From Gracilibacillus salitolerans (lineage in GTDB: Bacteria > Bacillota > Bacilli > Bacillales > Amphibacillaceae), in contig NZ_CP045915.1 of NCBI RefSeq assembly GCF_009650095.1, positions 4,340,001-4,404,000 on the forward strand: 64,000 nucleotides of DNA, given 5' to 3'. This document shows, piece by piece, positions 1 to 8,446 of this stretch. The translations under genes and the position numbers were made by a program. Numbering within the stretch: the stretch's first letter is position 1; each line of letters begins with the position of its first letter. A model generated the notes under the pieces. That model ran no database searches. It was given only the letters and a program-made list of their open reading frames with translations, and had not been told where the DNA came from.

Positions 1-841
1 AATCTATAAAATTCACTGTAAGAGACTCAACCCCATACCCTGCAGTATTTATAGAGTTCACTCTAACTATGATAGTCAGTTTTTCATACATTCAATATAC
101 AAATAGAGAACAAGATGTCAACCGAATAAACCACAGCTGTTCCCTATAGAAAAATCATAACTAAGGAATACAAATATCAGAACCATCCTCAATATGGTCA
201 TGCTCACTACAATTAAATTCCCCACTTTGATAGGTAAATAATCCAGCTGTAGGACACAATGGATCACTATAATATTCAATAAAAAAATGTTTAAACACAC
301 TATCTAATTCAGTATTCTCTAATATCAACTGATCGTGTTAATTTTCCAACCCATAACTGAGTACTCTGCACACAAAGCTCTTCTTTATTTTTAATAAAAT
401 TTCCAATAATCGGGGCACTTATTGCTAAAAGAGTACTAAGCGAGACAATAGCAGTTAGAAGCTCTATAAAAGTGAATCAAAAATGTTTCCCGATACTATG
501 TTTAAGTTCTTCTTCTAAATGCTTATGTTCTTAAGTAAATTAGCCCTAAGTGTCTGTCGCTACTAACCCGTGACCCTTAGGGTAATAATTTTGTTGTTTT
601 AGTTTCTTTAAAAAAGAAGGGCATTAAACCCCACCTCACACTATACTAATGACGATAAACGCCTAATGCTCCGTAGACCCACAGCATAGCCGAGTACCTC
701 CTTTGATAAAGGTGAGGGAGACAATACCTAAAAATATAGTTTGCAATATCTATCGTCGTACGATTATTGCGATACAATGTTTGCCATCAATTAGATAGGA
801 CCCTTTGATGAATTTTTCAACGATAAATAGCTTAGACATTT
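1..841. other. Non-coding, decayed stretch at window start
   Basis: I find no convincing intact gene in these 840 bases. On the minus strand an open stretch of 58 codons (161-337) ends in a stop at 161 and has a protein-like acidic, Cys-containing composition (it includes EYYSDPLCPTAGLF), but it begins right after a stop, has no start or ribosome binding site, and I do not recognise the family; it could be the 3' end of a decayed gene. A different-frame hydrophobic 60-codon ORF over the same bases also lacks a ribosome binding site. A possible toxin-gene remnant is listed separately at 543-704. The stretch lies downstream of the EpsC-like gene, whose transcript runs into it. Confidence 0.5.
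543..704 (-). pseudogene. Possible remnant of a holin-like type I toxin gene
   Basis: On the minus strand a perfect Shine-Dalgarno AAAGGAGGT (696-704) precedes an ATG at 687. The following codons read MLWVYGALGVYRH and stop. The VYxAL start, and a frame-shifted FIVISIV just after it, resemble small Hol-Tox peptides (typically starting with T/SVYEALMLM), as if the middle had been deleted. Downstream comes a T- and A-rich stretch, then a hairpin whose arms CCCTAAG (544-550) and CTTAGGG (576-582) pair, as is usual after such genes. The match rests on pattern memory only and the peptide is too short to be functional. Confidence 0.3.
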
Positions 842-2674
842 TTATTTTGCAACTTCCATCTCTTTTTTTCTCTGATCAGTATAGACAATATTCATCATTT
901 GCTTTTTTAACTGTTCATTTCGCATCCCTCTAAAACGATTAATTAAGTCTAGAATTTGTTCTTCTTCCACTTCAACGGTTTTTCCAATATAAATTTTATC
1001 AAATACGGCTTTTGGATGTATCTCGTTCTCACCAAGCAATTCTTCATACATCTTTTCACCAGGACGCATTCCTGAAAACTTTATCGAGATCTCTTCTTCT
1101 GTATAGCCTGATAGTTTGATTAAGTTTTTCGCTAAATCTACTATTTTGACTGGCTCCCCCATATCTAAAACAAATATTTCTCCACCTCTAGCAAGAGTAC
1201 CCGCTTGAATTACTAGTCTTGAAGCTTCTGGAATTGTCATGAAATAACGTGTCATATCCGGATGGGTCACCGTTATTGGTCCTCCTTGTTCGATTTGCTT
1301 TTTAAATAATGGAATCACACTACCCCTACTGCCTAACACATTCCCAAAACGCACTGCCACAAATTTGGTACTACTTTTCTTTGCGATATGTTGTACAACC
1401 ATTTCTGCAATTCTTTTACTTGCCCCCATTACATTGGTCGGATTAACGGCTTTATCAGTAGAAACTAAAACAAAGGTATGAATGCCAAACACATCTGCCG
1501 CTTCCGCTACATTTTTCGTTCCGATAATATTATTTTTTACCGCTTCGTGAGGGTTGTATTCCATTAACGGTACATGTTTATGTGCTGCCGCATGATAGAT
1601 GATCCTTGGATTATGTTCTTGTACAACCTCAAAAATGCGCTGTCGATCCTGCACATCTGCTATTATAGGTATAATTTCAATTTCATCTTGTTGGTATTTC
1701 TGCCTTAGTTCCATATCAATTGAATAAATACTAAACTCACCATGGCCAACTAATAATATTTTTGATGGTGTAAAACGCATTAACTGTCTACAAATCTCAG
1801 ACCCTATTGAACCGCCAGCTCCAGTTACCATTACGGTATTACCTGTTACATACTCAGAAATTGAATTAATATCTAATTCAACTGGATCACGTCCCAATAC
1901 ATCTTCGACATCCACATTTTTCAAAGAACTTACTGATATTTTCCCTGATACGATATCTTCTATTTTCGGTACCATCTGTACTTTAACATTAGTACTATTG
2001 CAGATAGCTACTAACTCTGATAGTGCTCCATTTGTTAAGGATGGAATAGCAATTACAATATGATGAATTTCTAAATCTTTCGCTAAATCCGGAATCTCTT
2101 TCGTGTTACCCGCAACAGGCAAATCATAAAGTTGCATTTTATGTTTCGCCATATCATCGTCTGCAAATGCAACTGGTAAAAGATCTGTATGTTGCTGTTC
2201 ATTCTTTAATTGTCTGGCAATCATCGCGCCAGCTGCACCAGCCCCAACAATCAATGTACGCTTTCTATTGGTCTTATCTTTCATATATTGATCGCGATAG
2301 ACTCTCCAAACAAACCTTGAACCACCAATTAATATAATATGTAATAACCAAGTTACGATAAGTGCCCTTCGATAAATGGTGAAATCATTTGCTAAAAATT
2401 GAACAATCCCTGTCGCTACTATAGTGAAAGTGATTGCTTTTACGATTGCCATTAACTCCCCAATACTCGCATAAGCCCAAACTTTGTGATACAACTTATA
2501 GACAAACGCAAACAGATGGTGAAATAAAAGTAAGGCAATTGCCGTAATTGCCATAATTTCTAATTCACCAAATGAAGTGTTTGGGTAAACAATCCATGAA
2601 GCTATAAAAATCGCTGTACTAACAATGAGAGAGTCTAATAATATTAATAAGAAAATTCGTTGTTTATAACCCAT
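842..2674 (-). CDS. epsC: Membrane-anchored nucleotide-sugar 4,6-dehydratase, EpsC/CapD family
   Basis: Predicted integral membrane enzyme of about 610 residues that makes a modified UDP-sugar (UDP-N-acetylglucosamine 4,6-dehydratase type) for exopolysaccharide. The N-terminus carries about four hydrophobic helices (roughly residues 10-130), followed by one Rossmann fold with GAGAAG (near 150) and the catalytic short-chain dehydrogenase fold with TGAGGSIGSE (near 290-299). The family's active-site signature STDKAVNPTNVMGASK is present, with Met instead of Tyr ahead of xxxK, as usual in CapD-type proteins. The ORF opens at 2692, but GGAAGGG lies nine bases before the Met at 2674, so I take that start. 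It follows galU by a short gap and is the last gene of the polysaccharide operon. The exact sugar product cannot be told from sequence. Confidence 0.9.
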   Translation of the reverse strand: MGYKQRIFLLILLDSLIVSTAIFIASWIVYPNTSFGELEIMAITAIALLLFHHLFAFVYKLYHKVWAYASIGELMAIVKAITFTIVATGIVQFLANDFTIYRRALIVTWLLHIILIGGSRFVWRVYRDQYMKDKTNRKRTLIVGAGAAGAMIARQLKNEQQHTDLLPVAFADDDMAKHKMQLYDLPVAGNTKEIPDLAKDLEIHHIVIAIPSLTNGALSELVAICNSTNVKVQMVPKIEDIVSGKISVSSLKNVDVEDVLGRDPVELDINSISEYVTGNTVMVTGAGGSIGSEICRQLMRFTPSKILLVGHGEFSIYSIDMELRQKYQQDEIEIIPIIADVQDRQRIFEVVQEHNPRIIYHAAAHKHVPLMEYNPHEAVKNNIIGTKNVAEAADVFGIHTFVLVSTDKAVNPTNVMGASKRIAEMVVQHIAKKSSTKFVAVRFGNVLGSRGSVIPLFKKQIEQGGPITVTHPDMTRYFMTIPEASRLVIQAGTLARGGEIFVLDMGEPVKIVDLAKNLIKLSGYTEEEISIKFSGMRPGEKMYEELLGENEIHPKAVFDKIYIGKTVEVEEEQILDLINRFRGMRNEQLKKQMMNIVYTDQRKKEMEVAK

Positions 2675-2701
2675 TTGGGCCATCCCTTCCATCGTTCAAA
2701 A

Positions 2702-3583
2702 TTATTGTTTTACCTTGCTTTCCACAGCTAATTGGTTAATAATTTTTTGCACTTCATCTCCAATTTCTTCATTTTGTAACGCAAATTCGATCGTTGTTTT
2801 GATGAAGCCTAGTTTTTCACCAACATCATAACGTTTACCTGCAAAATCATACGCAAATACACTTTGAGATTCATTTAATCTTTGAATCGCATCGGTTAAT
2901 TGAATCTCACCACCAGCACCTACTTCTTTCTGTTCTAGATATTTGAAAATAGTAGGGGATAATACGTAACGTCCCATGATAGCTAAGTTGGAAGGTGCTG
3001 TTCCTGGTTCTGGTTTTTCTAAGAACTTATTTACAGAGTAATTATCACCATGCTGTTCCTTTGGATCAACAATTCCATAACGGTGTGTTTCATGCTCAGG
3101 AACCTGTTGTACACCAATAATTGATCCACCTGTACTTTCGTATTCATTAATTAATTGCTTTAGACATGGTGTTTCTGATTGAACAATGTCATCACCAAGT
3201 AATACCGCAAATGGTTCATCCCCAATAAATTTGCGTGCACACCATACAGCATGTCCTAATCCTAAAGGTTCTTTTTGTCTTATGTAGTGGATATCTACTT
3301 CTGCAGGTTGTTTTGTTTTTTCCAGTAATTCAAACTTACCTTTCTTTAGTAAGTTATCTTCCAATTCAAAGTTATGATCAAAGTGATCCTCAATTGCACG
3401 TTTACCTTTACCAGTTACAATAATAATATCTTCTATTCCAGATTCTATCGCTTCTTCTACAATATATTGAATCGTTGGTTTATCGACAATTGGTAAAATT
3501 TCTTTCGGCATCGCTTTTGTTGCTGGTAAAAATCTAGTTCCCAGTCCTGCTGCTGGAATGATCGCTTTTCTTACTTTTTTCAT
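2702..3583 (-). CDS. galU: UTP-glucose-1-phosphate uridylyltransferase
   Basis: Cytoplasmic nucleotidyltransferase that joins UTP and glucose 1-phosphate to form UDP-glucose, the precursor for wall and capsular polymers. At 293 residues it has the usual GalU/GtaB length. The nucleotide-binding signature [16 protein letters not shown] sits near residues 14-29, followed by the family's [29 protein letters not shown] and the late [12 protein letters not shown] segment. A GGAGG lies 13 bases upstream of the ATG. It sits between the YwqE-type phosphatase gene and the EpsC-like gene on the same strand with short gaps, consistent with one transcript. Its product would also feed the UDP-glucose dehydrogenase encoded at 37512-38678. 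Confidence 0.95.
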   Translation of the reverse strand: MKKVRKAIIPAAGLGTRFLPATKAMPKEILPIVDKPTIQYIVEEAIESGIEDIIIVTGKGKRAIEDHFDHNFELEDNLLKKGKFELLEKTKQPAEVDIHYIRQKEPLGLGHAVWCARKFIGDEPFAVLLGDDIVQSETPCLKQLINEYESTGGSIIGVQQVPEHETHRYGIVDPKEQHGDNYSVNKFLEKPEPGTAPSNLAIMGRYVLSPTIFKYLEQKEVGAGGEIQLTDAIQRLNESQSVFAYDFAGKRYDVGEKLGFIKTTIEFALQNEEIGDEVQKIINQLAVESKVKQ

Positions 3584-3670
3584 AATAGATAACAGTCCTC
3601 CAATATATATTTAAAACATTCAACTAAAATACACCTTTAAAAGTATACCTTAACACGTAGTTCTAAACAA

Positions 3671-4438
3671 CTAAAAAATTCCCATAATCTTCTTTTTCTT
3701 AATTTTCTCTGGGACATCGCCTACTACATGATCCCCATTAACTAAGTATTGCGCATTTTCCATAAACCAGTAAACCAATGAAGCACCAAATTTATCTTTT
3801 ATTACTCCATGTGCTTCTTGCATCGCAAAACCTCTACTCGTTATATTATGCGCATCAGATGCAATAAAATGCGTTAAATTTGCTTCTATTAATTGCAGGC
3901 TGAATTTCTTAATTTTTTTACCGAATTTTCCAGATATACTTGCTGCAGTAACTTGAGTTAAGGTTCCATTACTTACTAAATCATACAATATATCAGGGTT
4001 CTCGATTAGTTCTTTATTCCGCTCTGGATGCACAATAATCGGTTTGATTCCTTGCAGCTGTAAATCAAACATTAATTGTTTCGTATAACGCGGAACATGA
4101 TTGGATGGAAACTCCACGAATAAATATCCACTTGTGTCATTTAGCGGTAGCAACTGTCCGTTCTGTAAGTCGTCTAACATATCTCCATTTATTCGTGTTT
4201 CTTGACCTGGAAGAATGGTAAGAGGAATAGCTTCTTCTTGTAATCTATCATTCAATTGATCTACTGCTACTAGTATATCTTCTTTATAGTTATCATAACT
4301 ACCATTTAAGTGATGTGGTGTGGCAATAATCGTGTTGATTCCTTGTGATACGGCACTTTTCGCCATTTGCACACTATCTTCCATATGCTTCGCACCGTCA
4401 TCCACACCAGGCAAGATATGACAATGAATATCGATCAT
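3671..4438 (-). CDS. ywqE: Protein-tyrosine phosphatase, CpsB/YwqE (PHP) family
   Basis: Metal-dependent phosphatase of 255 residues expected to remove phosphate from the tyrosine-rich tail of the BY-kinase encoded at 5562-6254 and from its targets. All expected PHP-type metal ligands are visible: DIHCHILPGVDDG (HxH, residues 5 and 7), TPHH near 41, the E of PGQETRI near 79, VEF near 108, VHPERN near 136 and SDAHN near 194. This intact set is the benchmark for the defective paralog just upstream (4597-5358). The gene lies downstream of a strong terminator (5511-5562), so it is probably not mainly expressed from the kinase promoter; galU and the EpsC-like gene follow on the same strand. Confidence 0.92.
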   Translation of the reverse strand: MIDIHCHILPGVDDGAKHMEDSVQMAKSAVSQGINTIIATPHHLNGSYDNYKEDILVAVDQLNDRLQEEAIPLTILPGQETRINGDMLDDLQNGQLLPLNDTSGYLFVEFPSNHVPRYTKQLMFDLQLQGIKPIIVHPERNKELIENPDILYDLVSNGTLTQVTAASISGKFGKKIKKFSLQLIEANLTHFIASDAHNITSRGFAMQEAHGVIKDKFGASLVYWFMENAQYLVNGDHVVGDVPEKIKKKKIMGIF

Positions 4439-4596
4439 ATCAATTCATCGTCCTTTCTGATCAGATATCTATTATTTTTACGTCGCAATGTCATACTAAA
4501 GTATAACAGGAAACAAGCTAAATGAAAATAGAATTAATATAACGAGTTTTGTCGAAAGGGCTTTAAATTCTGTAAACTTTATCTAACTTCCCCAAT

Positions 4597-5358
4597 TTAT
4601 ATAATACCGAACAGTTTCTTCTTTTTAATGCGGACCGGCTCTTCTCCTTGAACCATTTTATGATCCAAGATTAAACTCATGTTTTCACGTAATAAATACC
4701 ACTGGTTGAAAGAAATGTTACGTTTTATCGTCTTCCACGCAGATTGTAAGTAATAACGCTTTGCTTCTGACGTGTCTGAACCAACAAAATGAACAAGATT
4801 ACTTTTCACAAATTGTTGTGTTATTTTTTGCAGTTTCTTACCTTTCTTACCGACTATACTTTTAGCACTTACTTGTACTAATACACCATTCTTCACCATG
4901 CTGTAGAGATGATCATGATCCTCTTGTATCTGCAGGTTTTTTTCAGGATTAACAAACACAGGTTTATAGCCTTTTAATTGCAGTTCATAGCATAATTGTT
5001 TCGTATATTCCGGGATATGATCATACATTAATTCAATGAAAACATATTTGGGTACTGTACCATAAGTAATTAAACTGCCAGCCTCTAAATCTTCTTCCAG
5101 GTTTCCATAAATACGAATCGTTTGCCCAGGAATGATTTCCACGTCTATTTCTTCTTCTATTAGAAGCTGGTTGATTTTTTTAACTAGATTAATAATGGTA
5201 TCTTTATTAATTTCTTGCTTTTCTTGTATGTACCTGGGTGCTGCAATGATTTTTCTTACTCCTGCTTTTTCTGCTTCCTTCGCTATTGCAATTGACGAGG
5301 GAATATTTGCTACACTTTCTCGATTAATTGGAAGAATATATGGATTGATATCCAACAT
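4597..5358 (-). CDS. Degenerate CpsB/YwqE-like protein, probable pseudophosphatase
   Basis: A 253-residue paralog of the neighbouring phosphatase, alignable end to end, from LDINPYILPI at the start to IRIKKKKLFGI at the end. Most metal-binding positions are replaced: HxH (DIHCH) is DINPY, TPHH is APRY, the E of GQETRI is T in GQTIRI, VHPERN is VNPEKN and SDAHN is SDTSE; only the E of FIEL and the D of SD remain. The frame is open throughout and AAAGGGTGG sits five to six bases before the ATG at 5358 (preferred over an in-frame GTG at 5367), so the gene looks maintained rather than decaying. It could bind phosphotyrosine or the kinase without catalysis (inference). A weak promoter (TTTCCA, 17 bp, TATTAT; 5421-5449) lies upstream. 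Confidence 0.8.
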   Translation of the reverse strand: MLDINPYILPINRESVANIPSSIAIAKEAEKAGVRKIIAAPRYIQEKQEINKDTIINLVKKINQLLIEEEIDVEIIPGQTIRIYGNLEEDLEAGSLITYGTVPKYVFIELMYDHIPEYTKQLCYELQLKGYKPVFVNPEKNLQIQEDHDHLYSMVKNGVLVQVSAKSIVGKKGKKLQKITQQFVKSNLVHFVGSDTSEAKRYYLQSAWKTIKRNISFNQWYLLRENMSLILDHKMVQGEEPVRIKKKKLFGII

Positions 5359-5510
5359 AGGCACCACCCTTTCCTGTTATCTCATCTATACATACTAGAC
5401 CTTAGTCCCATTATATGTAAATAATAGCATATTCATTGTTTGTTGGAAAGTAATAACATTATGTCCCCACTTTATATACATTAGTTAAACAATCTTATTT
5501 TATGGGGATT

Positions 5511-5562
5511 CATTAATAAAAAAATACCTTTCGACCATTTTATTTAGTCGAAAGGTATTTAT
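5511..5562 (-). terminator. Intrinsic terminator after the BY-kinase gene
   Basis: A perfect 14-bp inverted repeat (5522-5535 with 5547-5560, core CTTTCGAC/GTCGAAAG) starts directly at the kinase stop codon and is followed on the minus strand by seven T residues. It separates the adaptor/kinase pair from the phosphatase genes, which in other Bacillaceae are usually co-transcribed. Confidence 0.85.
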
Positions 5563-6254
5563 TAGTTTCCGTAATAGTAATAGTGACCTTTTTTCTGCTC
5601 TCGGTCGTTTAGGACGACACCTAATAGTTTTGCATTACCAACATCTAATAATTCTTTTGCCTTGGTGGCAGCATCGTATTCTGTCTGATTACTACGAACG
5701 ACCATTACCGCACCATCACAAATATTAGCGAGGATTTGTGCGTCGGTTACTGCTAAAACAGGTGGTGTATCAAAAAGCACTAAATCATAATCTAAACAGG
5801 CATTGGAAATGAGGCTCTCCATTGCTTTAGATCCTAACAATTCAGAAGGGTTCGGAGGAATTGGGCCACATGTTAATAAATCCAGTCCTGCTACATCACT
5901 GCTTGTGACAGAGTCTCTTAATTCTGTTTCACCAACCAGTACACTGCTTAATCCTTTGCGATTATCAATCCGAAATGTGTAGTGAAGAGTTGGTTTACGC
6001 ATATCCGCATCAATTAGTAGTACTTTCTTTCCTTGTTGAGCAAACACGATCGCCAGGTTTGCCGTTGTTGATGACTTCCCTTCTGAGGGCCCTGAAGATG
6101 TCACAAGCATTGTTTTAAGTTCCCCATCTACAGCTGAGAATTGCAAGTTCGTTCGAATCGTTTTATATTGTTCCGATATTGGAGAACGCGGGTTCATCTT
6201 GGTAATTAAGTGTCTTACATTCTTTAAGTTAGACTGTTTTTTTCCTCTGGCCAC
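5562..6254 (-). CDS. ywqD: Bacterial tyrosine kinase (BY-kinase), YwqD/CapB type
   Basis: Cytoplasmic P-loop tyrosine autokinase of 230 residues that controls polysaccharide synthesis and phosphorylates enzymes such as UDP-glucose dehydrogenase in relatives. Walker A is SSGPSEGKSSTTAN (near 53-66), Walker A' is LLIDADMRKP and Walker B is LVLFDTPPV. The C-terminus ends in a tyrosine cluster (HYYYYGN), the autophosphorylation site. Like other Gram-positive kinases it lacks a membrane domain and needs the separate adaptor encoded just upstream (6229-6993), with which it overlaps by 26 bases. Translation starts with GTG at 6254 behind GGGGGAG. A terminator directly follows the stop codon. Confidence 0.93.
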   Translation of the reverse strand: MARGKKQSNLKNVRHLITKMNPRSPISEQYKTIRTNLQFSAVDGELKTMLVTSSGPSEGKSSTTANLAIVFAQQGKKVLLIDADMRKPTLHYTFRIDNRKGLSSVLVGETELRDSVTSSDVAGLDLLTCGPIPPNPSELLGSKAMESLISNACLDYDLVLFDTPPVLAVTDAQILANICDGAVMVVRSNQTEYDAATKAKELLDVGNAKLLGVVLNDREQKKGHYYYYGN

Positions 6255-6993
6255 TAACGCTCCCCCTCTCGATTTTTTGATTGATAGAAACGGGCTTTCC
6301 CATTGTCATCATATCTTTTTCTTCAATATGCGAGACTACTCCGAGAATCGGTAATTCCAGTTTACTCTCGACATCTTGTTCAGTTTTAATTGTATTATCT
6401 AAATATTCAAACAAGAATGCTAAACCTACCCCAACCATTGCCCCAAGCACGATAGCAATTGCGATATTAAGCAGTGGCTTCGGATTCACAGGTGTCGGGT
6501 TTGCTGGTACAACTGCCTCAGATAAGATACTCACGTTGTTAACGTTCATTAATTCCGGAAGATCTTCACGGAAAACTTCCACTGTTGTGTTCGCAATATC
6601 TGCCGCAACTGCCGGATCATAGTCTGTTGCTGTTAAAGTAACAACCTGAGAACCCTCTTCATTTGCTAAAGATACTTTTTCACTCAATGCTCCTGTTGAG
6701 ATCGTTAAGTTCATTTCGTCTACGACTTGATCTAAAATTCGATTACTTGTAATTATTCCTTTATATGTATTGATAATTTCAACATTGGATCGAATTTGGT
6801 TAAGATCGACATTATTGACTTCGTTCGTATCTTGAGTGACAATAAATTGTGTACTAGATTGATAGGTTGGTGTTAAAATAAAAAAACTAATGATAGCACT
6901 GACACCGGCAGCACCAACAATCAATAATATAATCAGTAATAAACGTTTTTTCAGGACTTCAAAAATCTCTTTCAGTGATATCGTTTCTTCCAT
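6229..6993 (-). CDS. ywqC: Wzz-type chain-length determinant / kinase adaptor, YwqC/CapA type
   Basis: Membrane adaptor of 254 residues that activates the BY-kinase and influences polymer length. One transmembrane segment lies near residues 17-40 and a second near 172-196, with an extracellular region between them that ends in a proline-rich stretch (PANPTPVNPKP), the usual Wzz layout. The short cytoplasmic tail after the second helix carries the kinase-activating region. GGAGG stands before the ATG, and a promoter candidate lies at 7070-7099. It overlaps the kinase gene, so the two products are probably translationally coupled. Confidence 0.9.
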   Translation of the reverse strand: MEETISLKEIFEVLKKRLLLIILLIVGAAGVSAIISFFILTPTYQSSTQFIVTQDTNEVNNVDLNQIRSNVEIINTYKGIITSNRILDQVVDEMNLTISTGALSEKVSLANEEGSQVVTLTATDYDPAVAADIANTTVEVFREDLPELMNVNNVSILSEAVVPANPTPVNPKPLLNIAIAIVLGAMVGVGLAFLFEYLDNTIKTEQDVESKLELPILGVVSHIEEKDMMTMGKPVSINQKIERGSVSGQRKKTV

Positions 6994-7069
6994 TATTCGT
7001 TACCTCCGCATATAGTTCTTTCAGATGAATTCTATCGATAAGATTGTATACGATCACACCATAAACGAA

Positions 7070-7099
7070 ATTATAACATAAACCGTTTTTATTTGTCAT
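7070..7099 (-). promoter_or_regulatory. Sigma-A promoter for the ywqCD-like pair
   Basis: On the minus strand, ATGACA (7094-7099) and TATAAT (7070-7075) are separated by 18 bases, about 75 bases ahead of the adaptor start. The -10 is perfect and the -35 is moderate. Confidence 0.55.
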
Positions 7100-7152
7100 A
7101 ATAATCTTGTGATTTTTAAGAATTTCTTTGCAATAATTGTAAAATGCAAAAA

Positions 7153-7190
7153 AAGAAAGCCTATGTAACCTATTTACACAGGCTTTTCTT
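7153..7190 (-). terminator. Intrinsic terminator after the LuxR-type regulator
   Basis: Arms 7156-7168 and 7174-7187 pair with one mismatch (AAAGCCTATGTAA with TTACACAGGCTTTT). On the minus strand the stem is followed by TTTCTTTTTTT. It lies immediately downstream of the regulator stop codon. Confidence 0.75.
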
Positions 7191-7192
7191 CA

Positions 7193-7822
7193 TTAAGATA
7201 CACGAAACCATTGATTTTTTAGCGCTGTGATCACAGCATTCGTTCGATCAGGGACTTCTAGTTTTCTTAAAATCGAGCTGATATGGTTTTTTACCGTTTT
7301 GTCGGTGATATATAATTTCTGGCTGATGCGATTGTTACTATATCCTTGTGTCAGGAGTTCCATTACTTCCCATTCACGATTGGTGAATACTCCGACTGGT
7401 CGTCTTTCTTTACGGCTATGGATTTCACGGTAATCTCCTAATAAAATCTGAGTTAGGTCTTCATGAATATAGTTTTGTCCGGACATGATCTTTTTAATAG
7501 CATGAACAAGTTCTTCTTTCTCCATTCCGTTAAAGAAGTAACCATTAAGGTCCATTTTAAATAATTCTGTTAGATCTGGATGTTGGGGATCTTCTGTCCA
7601 TACAATAATTTGCTTGTTGTTTTTTATGTATGTGTTAATTAAACTTATGGTATCTATATCCGTATCAATATCAATGATGAGCAGGTCGATAATATAGTCT
7701 CGGAGTTTCCCTTGTTGTTTCGGTTCAACCGCAATGATATCATAAGTTCTAAACTCATTAGAAAGTACTCCCACTAAACCTTCTCGATAGATAGAAGCTT
7801 CTTTCACTATCGCTATACGCAT
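7193..7822 (-). CDS. LuxR/NarL-type regulator with degenerate receiver domain
   Basis: A 209-residue transcription regulator with a receiver-like N-terminal domain and a C-terminal LuxR helix-turn-helix (about 143-200, including LTQGYSNNRISQKLYI and DKTVKNHISSILRKL). The receiver is unusual: the acidic pair is replaced by K7-E8 and the conserved Lys position is Asn98 (GYFFNG), while D51 and T76 remain, so normal phosphorylation control is doubtful. No histidine kinase gene is adjacent. GGGAGG precedes the ATG by about seven bases. Its leader contains a c-di-GMP-I riboswitch (7917-8006) and a terminator hairpin (7858-7886), so its amount may be set by c-di-GMP. The adjacent polysaccharide genes are the natural candidate targets (inference). 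Confidence 0.88.
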   Translation of the reverse strand: MRIAIVKEASIYREGLVGVLSNEFRTYDIIAVEPKQQGKLRDYIIDLLIIDIDTDIDTISLINTYIKNNKQIIVWTEDPQHPDLTELFKMDLNGYFFNGMEKEELVHAIKKIMSGQNYIHEDLTQILLGDYREIHSRKERRPVGVFTNREWEVMELLTQGYSNNRISQKLYITDKTVKNHISSILRKLEVPDRTNAVITALKNQWFRVS

Positions 7823-7854
7823 TGATATTTCCTCCCGTTTCCTTTTTTAAATTA

Positions 7855-7888
7855 AAAAGGCTATTTCTATAGTGTAGAAATAGCCTAA
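7855..7888 (-). terminator. Terminator hairpin in the regulator leader (riboswitch expression platform)
   Basis: A perfect 12-bp stem (AGGCTATTTCTA with TAGAAATAGCCT, 7858-7886) is followed on the minus strand by TTTTTAATTT. It lies between the c-di-GMP aptamer and the regulator's Shine-Dalgarno sequence, where an expression platform would sit. Confidence 0.75.
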
Positions 7889-7914
7889 AACAACTTAGTT
7901 ATATGGTTGAGTAA

Positions 7915-8008
7915 TTTAGGTAACCAGGCGATCATAGGTAATTGTGATTATACACCCCCCCTTAGACCCTAGGCTTTGCGTCCTGCTTTTTCAAGAAGTT
8001 TGCCTTTT
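7915..8008 (-). promoter_or_regulatory. Cyclic di-GMP-I (GEMM) riboswitch aptamer
   Basis: Read on the minus strand, this leader carries the conserved blocks of the GEMM-I aptamer in order: GGCAAAC, a GAAA tetraloop-type segment, GGACGCAAAGCC (about 7971-7983), a CTAA segment, and the receptor-side end GATCGCCTGGTTACC (about 7919-7933). A sigma-A promoter lies just upstream and a terminator hairpin just downstream. I recognise the class from its conserved nucleotides. Whether ligand switches the gene on or off cannot be decided by eye. Confidence 0.88.
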
Positions 8009-8033
8009 TCTTACTATTCAATTCTTTATTAAT

Positions 8034-8062
8034 ATAATACCGTTTACCTATGTTTATTTCAA
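8034..8062 (-). promoter_or_regulatory. Sigma-A promoter for the riboswitch-regulator transcript
   Basis: TTGAAA (8057-8062) and TATTAT (8034-8039) on the minus strand with exactly 17 bases between them place the start site just before the c-di-GMP aptamer. Confidence 0.75.
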
Positions 8063-8446
8063 TAATCAGGGAGAGATATTTTCAAAAATAATCTATTAGA
8101 CTCATTATAAGGGAATTAATTGGTAATTATTAAAGTATACGTACCTACTCATTATTGTTTTCTCTTGTCGAAAAATAGATTATATTGTCATTTAGCGGAT
8201 GCATAGTTCTTTATGCTTTGACATATTTTCACAAAATACTAGCTAATTTGGAAAGTTACTCGGGGGATTTATGTCGAATAAGCAAACTTTAGGATTAATA
8301 CCCCCAACTATAAGGATATAATCCAGACAGAAGCTGAACAAGATATACACAAACTCTGCTTTTCTCTCACATAAACCATATAAAACCTTATCTGTAGATG
8401 ATCTAATTATCCTATATGGTTAAATTAATATAGTTTTTTATCTCTC
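8063..8446. other. Intergenic stretch without an intact gene
   Basis: No gene longer than a few codons is supported. A GGGGG ribosome-binding-like run precedes a 16-codon plus-strand ORF (8271-8321, MSNKQTLGLIPPTIRI then stop), preceded by a TTGACA at 8217-8222. The peptide start looks like the beginning of a transporter but stops at once, so it may be a remnant. Nothing else is evident. Confidence 0.4.

Noticed and set aside
118..300. Minus-strand hydrophobic 60-codon ORF
   Set aside because: No ribosome binding site, and an alternative frame over the same bases looks more protein-like.
6229..6254. Possible frameshift joining adaptor and kinase into one protein
   Set aside because: Each gene has its own start signal (GTG behind GGGGGAG for the kinase), and a short overlap between separate adaptor and kinase is normal in Bacillota.
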